A DNA stretch of 64,000 nt from an uncultured Bacteroidota bacterium (GTDB lineage Bacteria > Bacteroidota > Bacteroidia > Flavobacteriales > Flavobacteriaceae), in assembly GCA_902559035.1 (NCBI GenBank), contig CACEGG010000005.1, positions 1-64,000 of the forward strand, given 5' to 3'. The position numbers and the translations under genes are program-made. The notes under the pieces are model-generated. The model was not told the origin of the DNA. It did not search any database and saw only the letters and a program-made list of their open reading frames with translations. Positions 30,908-40,903 of the stretch are shown here, one piece after another. The first letter of the stretch is position 1; each line of letters begins with the position of its first letter.

Positions 30908-33900
30908 TATCTTCCTCTAATTAGACTAAAGTGCCCTTTAAATTCCCGCCCATCCTCAGATAAATATACCCTGAACCAATAATCTGTAGCTGGCATTGGC
31001 TTTCCTAAATATGTCCCATCCCAACCCTCAGTTAATGGGTCAAGTTGTTTAAGAAGTTTTCCATATCTGTCAAAAATATAAACCTTACTATCAGCATTGT
31101 AGTCTGGACGAATACCTAGAATTTTCCAAGTTTCATTAACTCCATCATTATTGGGAGTAAAGTATTTTTTGTAACCAATGACAGAGACTGGAATTTCAAG
31201 AATTCCACAGCCAAACTCATAGTAGTAATAACTATTCTTATCTCTTATATAGAGGTTATATATTCCAGGTTCAAGATTGGTAAAATTAGAATCAGTATTA
31301 GGCTCTGATGTATAATTAAAATTATCTAAACTAAATTCATAATCACCTATACCTAAATCAGGGATATTATTAATTTTAATGCTGTTTGTATTGTCATTTG
31401 TTAAATCAATCACCTCAACAAAATGATCGTACTCACTATCTAAAACTTCTCCATCATTATCTAAATCAATACTAGCAATTATGGATTCAGTTACCGTTAT
31501 GGTTTTAATTATTGGGCAACCATTATCAAAGCTGCTAAATCTAGGGTCTGACACACTAACAGTGTAAACACCTCCTTTATCAATTTCAATTGTTGGTTGA
31601 TCTGTAACGCTAGTAACGCTAAAGCTAGCGTCAGGGTTTCCATTTAAATCGGTTCTGGTCCATGAATAATCATAATCTGATGCTAAACTGGTAGGCCCTC
31701 CCCAATTATAAGTTCCTATTTTAATGGGATTATCTGGAAGTGGGTTTAAACAAACAACAGTTTCTTCATCAATATCAAAACTTGGACGAGGGTTAACTTT
31801 AAAATCAACTCGTACTTGATTTTCACAAATTAATCCATAACCTGCACTAATAGGATTAGTTAAATCTACAATAATATAGTCTCCTGTTTCTGCAGTAATA
31901 GTTGGTGGAAGCTCATCAGCTGGTAATCCCGTTGAAATTACAGTGTCTGTTTTATCATATAGTGTAAATACGTATTCAAAATTATTAAAATCTTGAACAG
32001 GTGTACTTCCAGTAAGTGAAGGATCTTTAAATAAATTTTCTTTAAAATCATCGAGATTTATTGTAAATATTGTTTTCTCATCATATTCACCACCAGGAGA
32101 TGCAAAATCATCACAATCTTCCATTACAACTCCACTAAAGGGAGTTGGGGTTTCAAAAACCATAAAGTCAACTGAACTTTCACTTACAAAAGGGGCGGTT
32201 TCTCCTATCGGATTTGTTAGAGTTAATGTTATAGGCTGATTAGTTAGATTAATTTTAGGATCTAAAGTTGGAGTTGTGACAGGATTTCCATTATCATCGT
32301 CATAGGTATATTCAAAAATATAATCCGAAGTATCTTGGTAAGGTAAAGTTGTTGGATCAGTATTATTACCTATAAGTAAGTTTTCAAGTGTACGTGTATC
32401 GAATTCAGAATATCTGTCAAGAGTTAATTGTTCATCACATAGTAACAATACATCATTTGGCTTTGATCCTGTTGTATCCAACACGTCATAAATAACTGGT
32501 CTTTTTTCGACATAAAGCGTAGTAACATGATCAAGTCCTACACATTCATCTACCTTTAATACTAAATTATTATTAGTAATATTAATCCATATTTCTTGTT
32601 CCCACCTATTTTTATCAGAATTGTAATTACTTGTAGAAATAGTACCAGTAGCAACGTCTAAATGTTCAGTTTCACTCACGTAAACGGCTTTAGTTAAGTC
32701 TATAGGATTATTTTTTAGTCGAGCATCTCTTTCATTTCCATAGAAATTAAAATCAATGTTTGGAATATCAAATTCAAGAGGAACATCGTTTTTAAGTTGA
32801 TCAATTATATTTTGAAAGATAGCCGTGTCAAACTCTTCTTTTCCGTCTTGAGATTGACCTGAAAGGTCAGTATCAGTGATGGTTTGTCCGTCTGTTTTAA
32901 AAAGATCTATTTTGTTTGCAGTAATAAAAGTTTGTGCAAAATCTGTAGGAACATTATTTCTAGAGACTTTAAGTTCAATTTGAGCAGTTCTAAAACATCC
33001 TCCTGTATTCTTTGAAATGTCTACTAAAATGATTTCGGCGTCTGTACTATTACCAGAACTAGTATAGTTTGTAGCATCTGTTGCAGAAATATTAACCCTA
33101 TTTCCGCTAGAGTCAAGGTAATAATATGAAAAGCTTTCAGTTGTTGGGTATGTTGAAAGGTCATCTTCAAAATCTGTTAAATCAAATAATGCAATATCAC
33201 ATTGTTCTTCTTTATGAACGTCTTTCAAAAGAACAGGAAGAGGATTAACAGTTAATGTAAAAGAAGTATCGGCTCTAAAGCAAATAGTAGAGGCATTTGT
33301 ATCAGTAACCCTTACAAATATTTCTTCAGTTTGGACTGTCGGGTCAGCTGGGTCAAAAGAGCTATCAGGCGTGTTGTAATGAGCCGTTGGATCCGTTATT
33401 CCAACAGGATAAGTAATTGGATCTTCAGCTTCAGCTTGTGTTAAGTGGTATGTTACTACAAATCCTCCAGTTGCAACTTGAGTAGCTCCTAAAATATCAT
33501 TTTCTAAACTTGTTAAATCAAATTTAGAAGAACCATCAACATCGCTTCCTGAATCTATATCATCACAAACTTCTGGCATAACAACAACATTTGATTCTGG
33601 GGTCGAATTAACAACAATATCAAAAGTTAGAGAAGAGTCGTAACACCCTGTGGCCTCATCAGTTAATCTAACATAAATAGTTTGCGGGTCGTATAGATTT
33701 CCTAATGGATCTAATTCATTAGTATAAGGAGAACTAAGACCATCTGATGCAGGATAAGTTAAAGGATCACTAGCTTCTGCTAAACTTTTCCAATAACTAA
33801 CAGTAAAAGGATTTGAGTCTCTATCAACTTTTCCATTAACAATTAAATCAGTTTGAGAATCTAAATCAAAGCTGTAAGATATTCCGTCAGTATTTGTTGA

Positions 33901-36900
33901 ACTAGGGTCTGCTGTTAGGTCTATTTCATCACATAATTCAAGATCACCTACTGCAGTTGGAACAGGAAGCGGGTTTACTACATGCTTATATTCAACCTCA
34001 CAAATTACTCCATTGGTATCGACCTCAAGAATATAAAATGTAGTAACGTCGGGATTAACATCAATTTCAGTTAGGTTTCCAGGAATTGCAGTTTTTGGCC
34101 CTCTATTTCCAGGGTTTGTAGGATCATCGGCAAGTTGATAATACCATTTAATTGTCGTAGTTCCGCTAAACTCGTACAAGGGATTAGAAGGGTATAAGTT
34201 ATCCTCATCATTAAAAAATTTACCATCTTTTGGAACTCTATTAAAATGTGCATAATCTTCCATACCGTCCTCACCGGCTGCCCCTCCAGCGTCATTTGGT
34301 TCACCACTTGCCCACAAAGCCGAAGAGCTGGCTAACATTCGACCATCAAGCCACTGCCATCCCCCAGTTACAGTATTTCCTGGATTCAAAGCAGGTATTT
34401 GTTTTAATCCTAGCCAATATGGATTTCCGGCTAAGCCATTACTAACAATAAGATTCCAAACTGCGTCATGTTCATCTATATCATTTACTTGATACATAGA
34501 AGCACCAGTTCCATAAAAAGGAATTAGTGCTTCAGTATCAATATATGTTCGACCGCCAGCAATGGGATCTACAAAATAAGTTGAAAATTGGCCATCATTA
34601 TCGGTGTGAGAACCAATTTTTTTTAGTGATGGATTAGCTAATTCAAAATCTAGAGCAGTTTGAGGGACATTATTTGCCGTAAGGGTAATTTCATCCGCAG
34701 GACAACTTTCTGGCATACTACTTAAAATTTCAGGATTTGATAAAAGCACTTTAGTTTCTGCTCTTGAAGATGCTACACAATCATTAGAATCTTTAACTTG
34801 AATAAAGTATATTGAACCATCACTTAGAGCATCAGTTGCGTTCAGCAAAGTTCCCACAGTTGGATCAGTAGGATCGAAATCATCGTATACTGAAATTACT
34901 AAACCAGTTGGATTTGCAGGAGGAGGAGCAATAATTAAATCACCAACAGTTGGATTATCAGTATAACAAAAGGTTTGAATCGGTTCAACAATTGGGGGTG
35001 CTGGAGGAGTGTTTACAGTTAAGCTAACACCAGAATCAGAGTCAGTTGTACATTGATATTCATCAGTCTTTAACTGAACTCTATATTCTCCAGCCAATGA
35101 AGCATCAACATCAGTAATTTCTAGTGTATCAGAATCCCATCCAGTGATTTTAGGGTTAGTTCCATCCAAATCTTTCCATACTGTAGCATCCAAAAACTGC
35201 CATTGGTAAGAGAAAATTCCACTAGGATGGTCTCCAACTACATTAAATTGGGCGGTTTCTCCAATACATGCAGACTGATTGGTAGGCTGATCAGTAATTG
35301 AAACTGCTTGTCCGACTTGTTGAAAATAATAAACCCCGCTAACAGCATCTTTTAATGGTAAAGGGGTTTCATAATTGTGAGCAGGTACTATTATACGCCC
35401 TCTGCTATCTACCTTAGAATCATCATAGGTTGGAACACCCTCTCCTAAAATACCGTCGCCATCCACATCATCAAATCCAGCTTCGGTAACATCAAAACAA
35501 ATGTCTCCATCACTATCTAGGTCAAAGTAATCTGGAATAGTATCTGAATTTGTTGGATGACTTGTATCAGTATTTACAGTCAGATCTATTCCGACTATTT
35601 TCCCTTTAAATGTTGAAGAGCCTGAAGTGTTATTTGCATGGTGAGTAAATTGAATTTTAGATAGATCGTATCCAATAAATTCAAATTGTGGCAGAGAAGT
35701 AACAGATGAATTAAACTTGAATATAATAGAATTATTAGTATATATATTTTCTCCACCCACCTCTTCAAGTTCAGTAAAGTCATCAGAACCAGTTTGTTTT
35801 ATAAGTAAGTGATTATTTGGATCAAGAAGAGTAATACTTCTATCACCATCAACTTTTAACTCAAAAAATTCTCCATCAACTATACTATGTGCAACGGATT
35901 GACTTGTAAATTTTATGTTTAAATTTTCACTAAATTCTAGTTTGTAAGAAAATTGATCTAAAGCTGTTGTAGGCATTTCAGTTTCAAATTCTCCATCAGT
36001 AAGTCCAGCTATGGATTTTCCAGTAGTTCCAGTTGTTAGATCTGTAGTGGTTGCAGTCGCAGACAAAGTTCTTGAAGCACTTAAAGCAGGGTTGTTATAA
36101 TCTGAAAAATCAAAAGTAACCTCTCCGTCAGATTCATTCGAATTCAATATTCCGTCGTTGTCTAAATCTAAATCAATGTTATCGATGACCCCATCTTTAT
36201 CAAAATCATCTGGACAAATAAATACGTTAATTTCAGGTGAAAAATATTCGGCACTATTACAAAGTAAAATACCTTTTAACATGTAATCACCCTCATCTGT
36301 TGGAGTATAAAATTGTCCAGTTTCACCAGGTATAGCCACAAAATCTCCAGAAGCATCATCTTTTTTTAACCATTCAATCGAATCAAATTGACTGAAATTA
36401 CTAGCTTCAAATTCAACATTTGAGGTTCCGTCTTTATTTAAACACGATCCTAGTGTTTTTAGATCTGCATCGAGATCCACAGTTGGTGGAATTGTAAACC
36501 CGGAATAAAATCCTGCTGTTGTTGCAGCGTTATTTGAATTTACATAAGCAACATACAACTCATCATCACCTTCAACAGAAACATTTCCAGAGAGATTTTC
36601 AACTTTGTAAGTAACATAATCACTATTTCCATCAACTAGTCTTGGGCTAGCATTGTATGGAGGTGCAGTAACATCACTACCATTAACTAGTATCGTTGCA
36701 CCATCTTTTGTAATAAAAGAGACAGTGGCTTGATCAGTAAAGGCTCTTCCTGCAACTTCATCGATATACGGAATATTATCAACGTCACCTCTAGTGGCAC
36801 AGTTTAAAGGAGGTGCAAAATACATGGCTTGATTCGCTCCAGGATAAGTTGTGCTATAATTTCTTCCCGTCCCTTGATAGACAAAAAGTTTGTCGTCAGG

Positions 36901-37890
36901 GTTATTAGTGCTTATGTATAGATTTCCATCAGAATTGAACTTATCTCCACTAATTAATGAAAAATCTCCAGCATTAGGTAAATCTTGATAAAAAGCCCCA
37001 TTTATATTAATTTGTGTGTTGTTTTGATCAGTCACAATTAAAACAGTTTCAATTTGATCATTAGCAATACCTTTAATCAAAATGTATTCTGACCCTACTA
37101 GACTAACATCAACAATTTGATCCATGCCATAATCTTGACCATTTGCATCGATATTAGAACCATAGGCTCCGGTATTTACCGCAATGGGCTTGTCAGATGT
37201 AACTAGAGTTCCAATTAAACTTAATTGAGAGCTTTTATTGGCAATGATATAACTTTGAAATTTATCCAAAGTAATAGAATGATCACCAGTACCATTAGTA
37301 GTTGTCCTTGCAGTTGGTAAATCAAAATCAATTGTTGTATTGTTTTCAGTCGCCATTACACTTACAAAACCAATATGATCGTTACCAATTGGAGTTGTAT
37401 CATTTTTTAGCATTCCAGCTCTAAACCTTTTTCCAAGCCCCGAAATTCCTTTACTGACAATTGCTGCAGCCTGAGCAGAGTTGGTACTGTAAAATCTATA
37501 GGAAACATAAATTTCACTATCAGCTTCAACTATTAGTCCTTTGTTTAAAGGGATTTCTACTTGACTTTGATTTACATAAAGTTCGGTGTAATTAGGTAAA
37601 TTATTAATGCCATCTCCAGCAATAAATACTTCATAGGGATTATCGTTGTCAACCTGGTTAATTTCAAATGGAGTGCCAGATGTTGTAGTAGTTCCAATAA
37701 CTCCCGCATAACGAACGGTGAAGTTTACAGGCGTTCTACTAGGAGTGGAAATATATAAACGTTGAGCACCTGCTCCTGATCGTTCAGGATGACCAGTAAC
37801 AGGAGGAATATAATGAGTTTTACTTAATTGTGAAAAAAGAGAGGTTCCACTAAAGATTAAAAACAGAAAAATTAAATAGATCTTTTTCAA
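30904..37890 (-). CDS. giant T9SS type B secreted surface protein with C-type lectin-like domain
   Basis: Signal peptide; many Ig-like modules; YWLGLKQ...WQWLDGR...WASGEPNDAGG CTLD; C-terminal KKYFTPNNDGVNETWKILGI...VYIFDRYGKLLKQLDP...GWDGTYLGKPMPATDYWF. Confidence 0.95.
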   Translation of the reverse strand: MKKIYLIFLFLIFSGTSLFSQLSKTHYIPPVTGHPERSGAGAQRLYISTPSRTPVNFTVRYAGVIGTTTTSGTPFEINQVDNDNPYEVFIAGDGINNLPNYTELYVNQSQVEIPLNKGLIVEADSEIYVSYRFYSTNSAQAAAIVSKGISGLGKRFRAGMLKNDTTPIGNDHIGFVSVMATENNTTIDFDLPTARTTTNGTGDHSITLDKFQSYIIANKSSQLSLIGTLVTSDKPIAVNTGAYGSNIDANGQDYGMDQIVDVSLVGSEYILIKGIANDQIETVLIVTDQNNTQININGAFYQDLPNAGDFSLISGDKFNSDGNLYISTNNPDDKLFVYQGTGRNYSTTYPGANQAMYFAPPLNCATRGDVDNIPYIDEVAGRAFTDQATVSFITKDGATILVNGSDVTAPPYNASPRLVDGNSDYVTYKVENLSGNVSVEGDDELYVAYVNSNNAATTAGFYSGFTIPPTVDLDADLKTLGSCLNKDGTSNVEFEASNFSQFDSIEWLKKDDASGDFVAIPGETGQFYTPTDEGDYMLKGILLCNSAEYFSPEINVFICPDDFDKDGVIDNIDLDLDNDGILNSNESDGEVTFDFSDYNNPALSASRTLSATATTTDLTTGTTGKSIAGLTDGEFETEMPTTALDQFSYKLEFSENLNIKFTSQSVAHSIVDGEFFELKVDGDRSITLLDPNNHLLIKQTGSDDFTELEEVGGENIYTNNSIIFKFNSSVTSLPQFEFIGYDLSKIQFTHHANNTSGSSTFKGKIVGIDLTVNTDTSHPTNSDTIPDYFDLDSDGDICFDVTEAGFDDVDGDGILGEGVPTYDDSKVDSRGRIIVPAHNYETPLPLKDAVSGVYYFQQVGQAVSITDQPTNQSACIGETAQFNVVGDHPSGIFSYQWQFLDATVWKDLDGTNPKITGWDSDTLEITDVDASLAGEYRVQLKTDEYQCTTDSDSGVSLTVNTPPAPPIVEPIQTFCYTDNPTVGDLIIAPPPANPTGLVISVYDDFDPTDPTVGTLLNATDALSDGSIYFIQVKDSNDCVASSRAETKVLLSNPEILSSMPESCPADEITLTANNVPQTALDFELANPSLKKIGSHTDNDGQFSTYFVDPIAGGRTYIDTEALIPFYGTGASMYQVNDIDEHDAVWNLIVSNGLAGNPYWLGLKQIPALNPGNTVTGGWQWLDGRMLASSSALWASGEPNDAGGAAGEDGMEDYAHFNRVPKDGKFFNDEDNLYPSNPLYEFSGTTTIKWYYQLADDPTNPGNRGPKTAIPGNLTEIDVNPDVTTFYILEVDTNGVICEVEYKHVVNPLPVPTAVGDLELCDEIDLTADPSSTNTDGISYSFDLDSQTDLIVNGKVDRDSNPFTVSYWKSLAEASDPLTYPASDGLSSPYTNELDPLGNLYDPQTIYVRLTDEATGCYDSSLTFDIVVNSTPESNVVVMPEVCDDIDSGSDVDGSSKFDLTSLENDILGATQVATGGFVVTYHLTQAEAEDPITYPVGITDPTAHYNTPDSSFDPADPTVQTEEIFVRVTDTNASTICFRADTSFTLTVNPLPVLLKDVHKEEQCDIALFDLTDFEDDLSTYPTTESFSYYYLDSSGNRVNISATDATNYTSSGNSTDAEIILVDISKNTGGCFRTAQIELKVSRNNVPTDFAQTFITANKIDLFKTDGQTITDTDLSGQSQDGKEEFDTAIFQNIIDQLKNDVPLEFDIPNIDFNFYGNERDARLKNNPIDLTKAVYVSETEHLDVATGTISTSNYNSDKNRWEQEIWINITNNNLVLKVDECVGLDHVTTLYVEKRPVIYDVLDTTGSKPNDVLLLCDEQLTLDRYSEFDTRTLENLLIGNNTDPTTLPYQDTSDYIFEYTYDDDNGNPVTTPTLDPKINLTNQPITLTLTNPIGETAPFVSESSVDFMVFETPTPFSGVVMEDCDDFASPGGEYDEKTIFTINLDDFKENLFKDPSLTGSTPVQDFNNFEYVFTLYDKTDTVISTGLPADELPPTITAETGDYIIVDLTNPISAGYGLICENQVRVDFKVNPRPSFDIDEETVVCLNPLPDNPIKIGTYNWGGPTSLASDYDYSWTRTDLNGNPDASFSVTSVTDQPTIEIDKGGVYTVSVSDPRFSSFDNGCPIIKTITVTESIIASIDLDNDGEVLDSEYDHFVEVIDLTNDNTNSIKINNIPDLGIGDYEFSLDNFNYTSEPNTDSNFTNLEPGIYNLYIRDKNSYYYYEFGCGILEIPVSVIGYKKYFTPNNDGVNETWKILGIRPDYNADSKVYIFDRYGKLLKQLDPLTEGWDGTYLGKPMPATDYWFRVYLSEDGREFKGHFSLIRGRY

Positions 37891-38040
37891 TGGAAAGCTA
37901 ATTTTTTAAAATACAAATATAAAAGTTATTATCAGAACGGTAACCTGATTCAAAATAAACAATTATTAAGCCACAAATCTTATGTTATTGATTTTGTTTT
38001 ATATAAATTTATATTCATTAAGCTAACAACAACAGCAAGA

Positions 38041-40320
38041 ATGAAAAATAAAAATAACAGGAGAGCGGCTCTTTTATACCACGCAAAACCTAAACCTGGT
38101 AAAATAGAGGTCAATCCAACTACCAAATACAGTAGTCAGAGAGATTTAGCTTTAGCTTATTCTCCTGGTGTGGCTTACCCTTGTTTAGAAATTGAAGAAG
38201 ATCCAAACAAGGTATATAAATATACTTCGAAAGGAAATTTAGTCGCCGTAATCACAAATGGAACAGCTGTTTTAGGACTTGGAGATATTGGACCTGAAGC
38301 TTCAAAACCAGTTATGGAAGGAAAGGCATTACTATTTAAAATTTTTGCTGGGATTGATGTGTTTGATATTGAAATTGATGCTAGTGATCCCGAAAAATTT
38401 ATTGAAACTGTAAAGAGAATTGCACCAACTTTTGGCGGTATTAATCTTGAAGATATTAAGGCCCCTGAGGCTTTTGAAATTGAAAAAAGATTATCAGATG
38501 AGTTAGATATTCCTGTGATGCACGATGACCAACACGGAACGGCAATTATTTCAGCTGCAGCGCTTTTAAATGCTTTGGAGCTTGCAGAAAAAAAAATAGA
38601 GGAAGTTAAAGTTGTTGTTTGTGGAGCTGGTGCAGCTGCAATTTCTTGTTCAAGAATGTATAAAGCTTTAGGTCTTAAAAAACAGAATATTATAATGACA
38701 GACAGTAAGGGTGTCATTAGATCTGACAGAAAAAAACTATCCAAAGAAAAAGCTGAGTTTGCAACTAAATTGAAATTAAATAGTCTTGAAGAAGCTATGA
38801 AAGGAGCAGATGTTTTTATTGGTTTGTCAAAAGCAGATATGGTAACACCAAAAATGCTTCTATCGATGTCTGATAATCCTATTGTTTTTGCAATGGCTAA
38901 CCCAGACCCTGAAATAAATTATTCTTTAGCCATGAAAACTAGAAAAGACATTATAATGGCTACTGGAAGATCAGATCACCCAAATCAGGTCAATAATGTA
39001 TTAGGTTTCCCGTTTATTTTTAGAGGCGCTTTAGATGTTAAGGCTACAAAAATTAATGATGAAATGAAGATGGCTGCAGTCCTTGCACTAGCTGAAATGA
39101 CTAAAGAAACTGTCCCTGAATTTGTAAATATTGCATACGATAAAACAAAACTAACCTTTGGAAAAAATTATATTATTCCAAAACCATTTGACCCTAGGCT
39201 AATAACAAAAATACCTCCAATGGTTGCTAGAGCTGCTATGGATTCAGGTGTTGCCAGAGAGCCAATAAAGAACTGGAAAAAGTATGAGGAGGAACTTCAT
39301 GGAAGACTTTACAGTGATAAGAAGATGGCAAGAATGCTTTTGAATAGAGCTAAGGCCAATCCAAAGAAAATTGTTTTTGCAGAAGCCGATCATATAGATG
39401 TTTTAAAAGCAGCTCAAATAGTTCACGAAGATGGAATAGGTTTTCCTGTTTTGCTTGGAAACGTTGAAGTAATAAAAGAATTAAAAAAGGAAATTGAATT
39501 TGACGATGAAGTGATCATAATTGATCCAAAGTCTGATGATCAAAAAGAAAGTAGGGAAAAGTATGGTAGGAGCTATTGGTCTAAACGTAAAAGAAAAGGA
39601 GCTTCTTTAGAGGATTCAATTGATAAAATGAAGCAAAGAAATTATTTTGCAGGGATGATGTTAAGTTCTGGAGATGTGGAGGCACTAATTTCAGGACACT
39701 CTAGAAGCTATCCTGTAACATTTAAACCAATAATGGAAACTATTGGAAAAGCTAAAGGTATTGAAAACGTAGCGACAACAAACCTTATGATAACAAGTAA
39801 AGGTCCATTGTTTTTTTCAGACACATCAATAAATATTGATCCTTCACCAAAAGAACTTGCAACTATTACAAATATGACTGCTGATACTGTAAAAATGTTT
39901 GGACTGAAACCCTCAATAGCAATGGTTTCATATTCAAATTTTGGTTCTAATTCTCATCCGTCAGCTTCAAAAGTTAACAAAGCAGTGAAGTATTTGCACA
40001 GGTATTTTCCCGAATTAGATGTTGATGGAGAGGTTCAAACTGATTTTGCTTTAAATAAAAAAATGCTAAAAGATAGGTTTAGTTTTTCTAAACTTTCTGG
40101 TAAAAAGGTTAACACCTTGATTTTTCCAAATTTAGATTCTGCTAATACCAATTATAAACTTGTAAAAGAACTAGACAATGCACTTTCTATTGGTCCAATC
40201 ATGATGGGAATGTCCAAGGCTGCACACATAACTCAACTTGGCGCAAGTGTTGATGAAATAGTTAATATGTCTGCTTTAGCAGTTGTTGATGCACAAAAAA
40301 AATTAAAATTAGATTTATGA
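38041..40320 (+). CDS. maeB: NADP-dependent malic enzyme (MaeB type, malic + phosphotransacetylase domains)
   Basis: LAYSPGVAYPCLEIEEDP, MHDDQHGTAIISAAALLNAL, C-terminal PTA-like domain. Confidence 0.96.
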   Translation: MKNKNNRRAALLYHAKPKPGKIEVNPTTKYSSQRDLALAYSPGVAYPCLEIEEDPNKVYKYTSKGNLVAVITNGTAVLGLGDIGPEASKPVMEGKALLFKIFAGIDVFDIEIDASDPEKFIETVKRIAPTFGGINLEDIKAPEAFEIEKRLSDELDIPVMHDDQHGTAIISAAALLNALELAEKKIEEVKVVVCGAGAAAISCSRMYKALGLKKQNIIMTDSKGVIRSDRKKLSKEKAEFATKLKLNSLEEAMKGADVFIGLSKADMVTPKMLLSMSDNPIVFAMANPDPEINYSLAMKTRKDIIMATGRSDHPNQVNNVLGFPFIFRGALDVKATKINDEMKMAAVLALAEMTKETVPEFVNIAYDKTKLTFGKNYIIPKPFDPRLITKIPPMVARAAMDSGVAREPIKNWKKYEEELHGRLYSDKKMARMLLNRAKANPKKIVFAEADHIDVLKAAQIVHEDGIGFPVLLGNVEVIKELKKEIEFDDEVIIIDPKSDDQKESREKYGRSYWSKRKRKGASLEDSIDKMKQRNYFAGMMLSSGDVEALISGHSRSYPVTFKPIMETIGKAKGIENVATTNLMITSKGPLFFSDTSINIDPSPKELATITNMTADTVKMFGLKPSIAMVSYSNFGSNSHPSASKVNKAVKYLHRYFPELDVDGEVQTDFALNKKMLKDRFSFSKLSGKKVNTLIFPNLDSANTNYKLVKELDNALSIGPIMMGMSKAAHITQLGASVDEIVNMSALAVVDAQKKLKLDL

Positions 40321-40898
40321 TTACTCAAATTAAGGGAAGACTTGTAGAAAAATCTCCAACAGAGCTTGTTATAGATTGTAACGGCATTGGATATTTGGTA
40401 AATATTTCTTTAAATACTTTTTCATTACTTTCTGATTCTGAAAGTATTTCACTTTACACTCATCTCCAAGTAAAGGAAGATTCTCACACATTGTTTGGTT
40501 TTTTTGATAAAACAGAAAGAAATCTCTTTAGAAAATTAATATCAGTTTCAGGAATTGGTGCTAGCACAGCCAGAACTATGTTATCATCATTAAATCCTGA
40601 AGAAATACAACGTGCAATACTTTCAGAGAATGTGTCAACTATTCAATCTGTTAAAGGAATTGGACTTAAAACCGCTCAAAGAGTTATAATTGAACTTCGA
40701 GATAAAGTTAGTTTAATAAATGAAAATGAAGATACGAATATTGGGGTATCAAACTCAAAAAGAGAAGAAGCCCTTTCTGCACTTGAGGTTTTAGGTTATT
40801 CAAGAAAACAAACTACTAAAGTTGTAGATAAATTAGTTGGGGAAGTTTCTGAAATTTCTGTTGAGGAAATTATTAAAAGTGCGTTGAACAAATTATAA
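40317..40898 (+). CDS. ruvA: Holliday junction branch migration protein RuvA
   Basis: MITQIKGRLVEKSPTELVIDCNGIGYLVNIS, VSGIGASTARTMLS, VKGIGLKTAQRVIIELRDK. Confidence 0.97.
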   Translation: MITQIKGRLVEKSPTELVIDCNGIGYLVNISLNTFSLLSDSESISLYTHLQVKEDSHTLFGFFDKTERNLFRKLISVSGIGASTARTMLSSLNPEEIQRAILSENVSTIQSVKGIGLKTAQRVIIELRDKVSLINENEDTNIGVSNSKREEALSALEVLGYSRKQTTKVVDKLVGEVSEISVEEIIKSALNKL

Positions 40899-40903
40899 AA
40901 GTA

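Noticed and set aside
34071-35783. Small ORFs 34071-34307, 34248-34445, 35595-35783
   Set aside because: Alternate-frame or antisense ORFs inside the 2328-aa T9SS protein gene.
38175-38744. 189-aa minus-strand ORF
   Set aside because: Lies antisense inside the confidently identified malic enzyme gene; Ser/Ile-rich shadow ORF with no recognisable motif.
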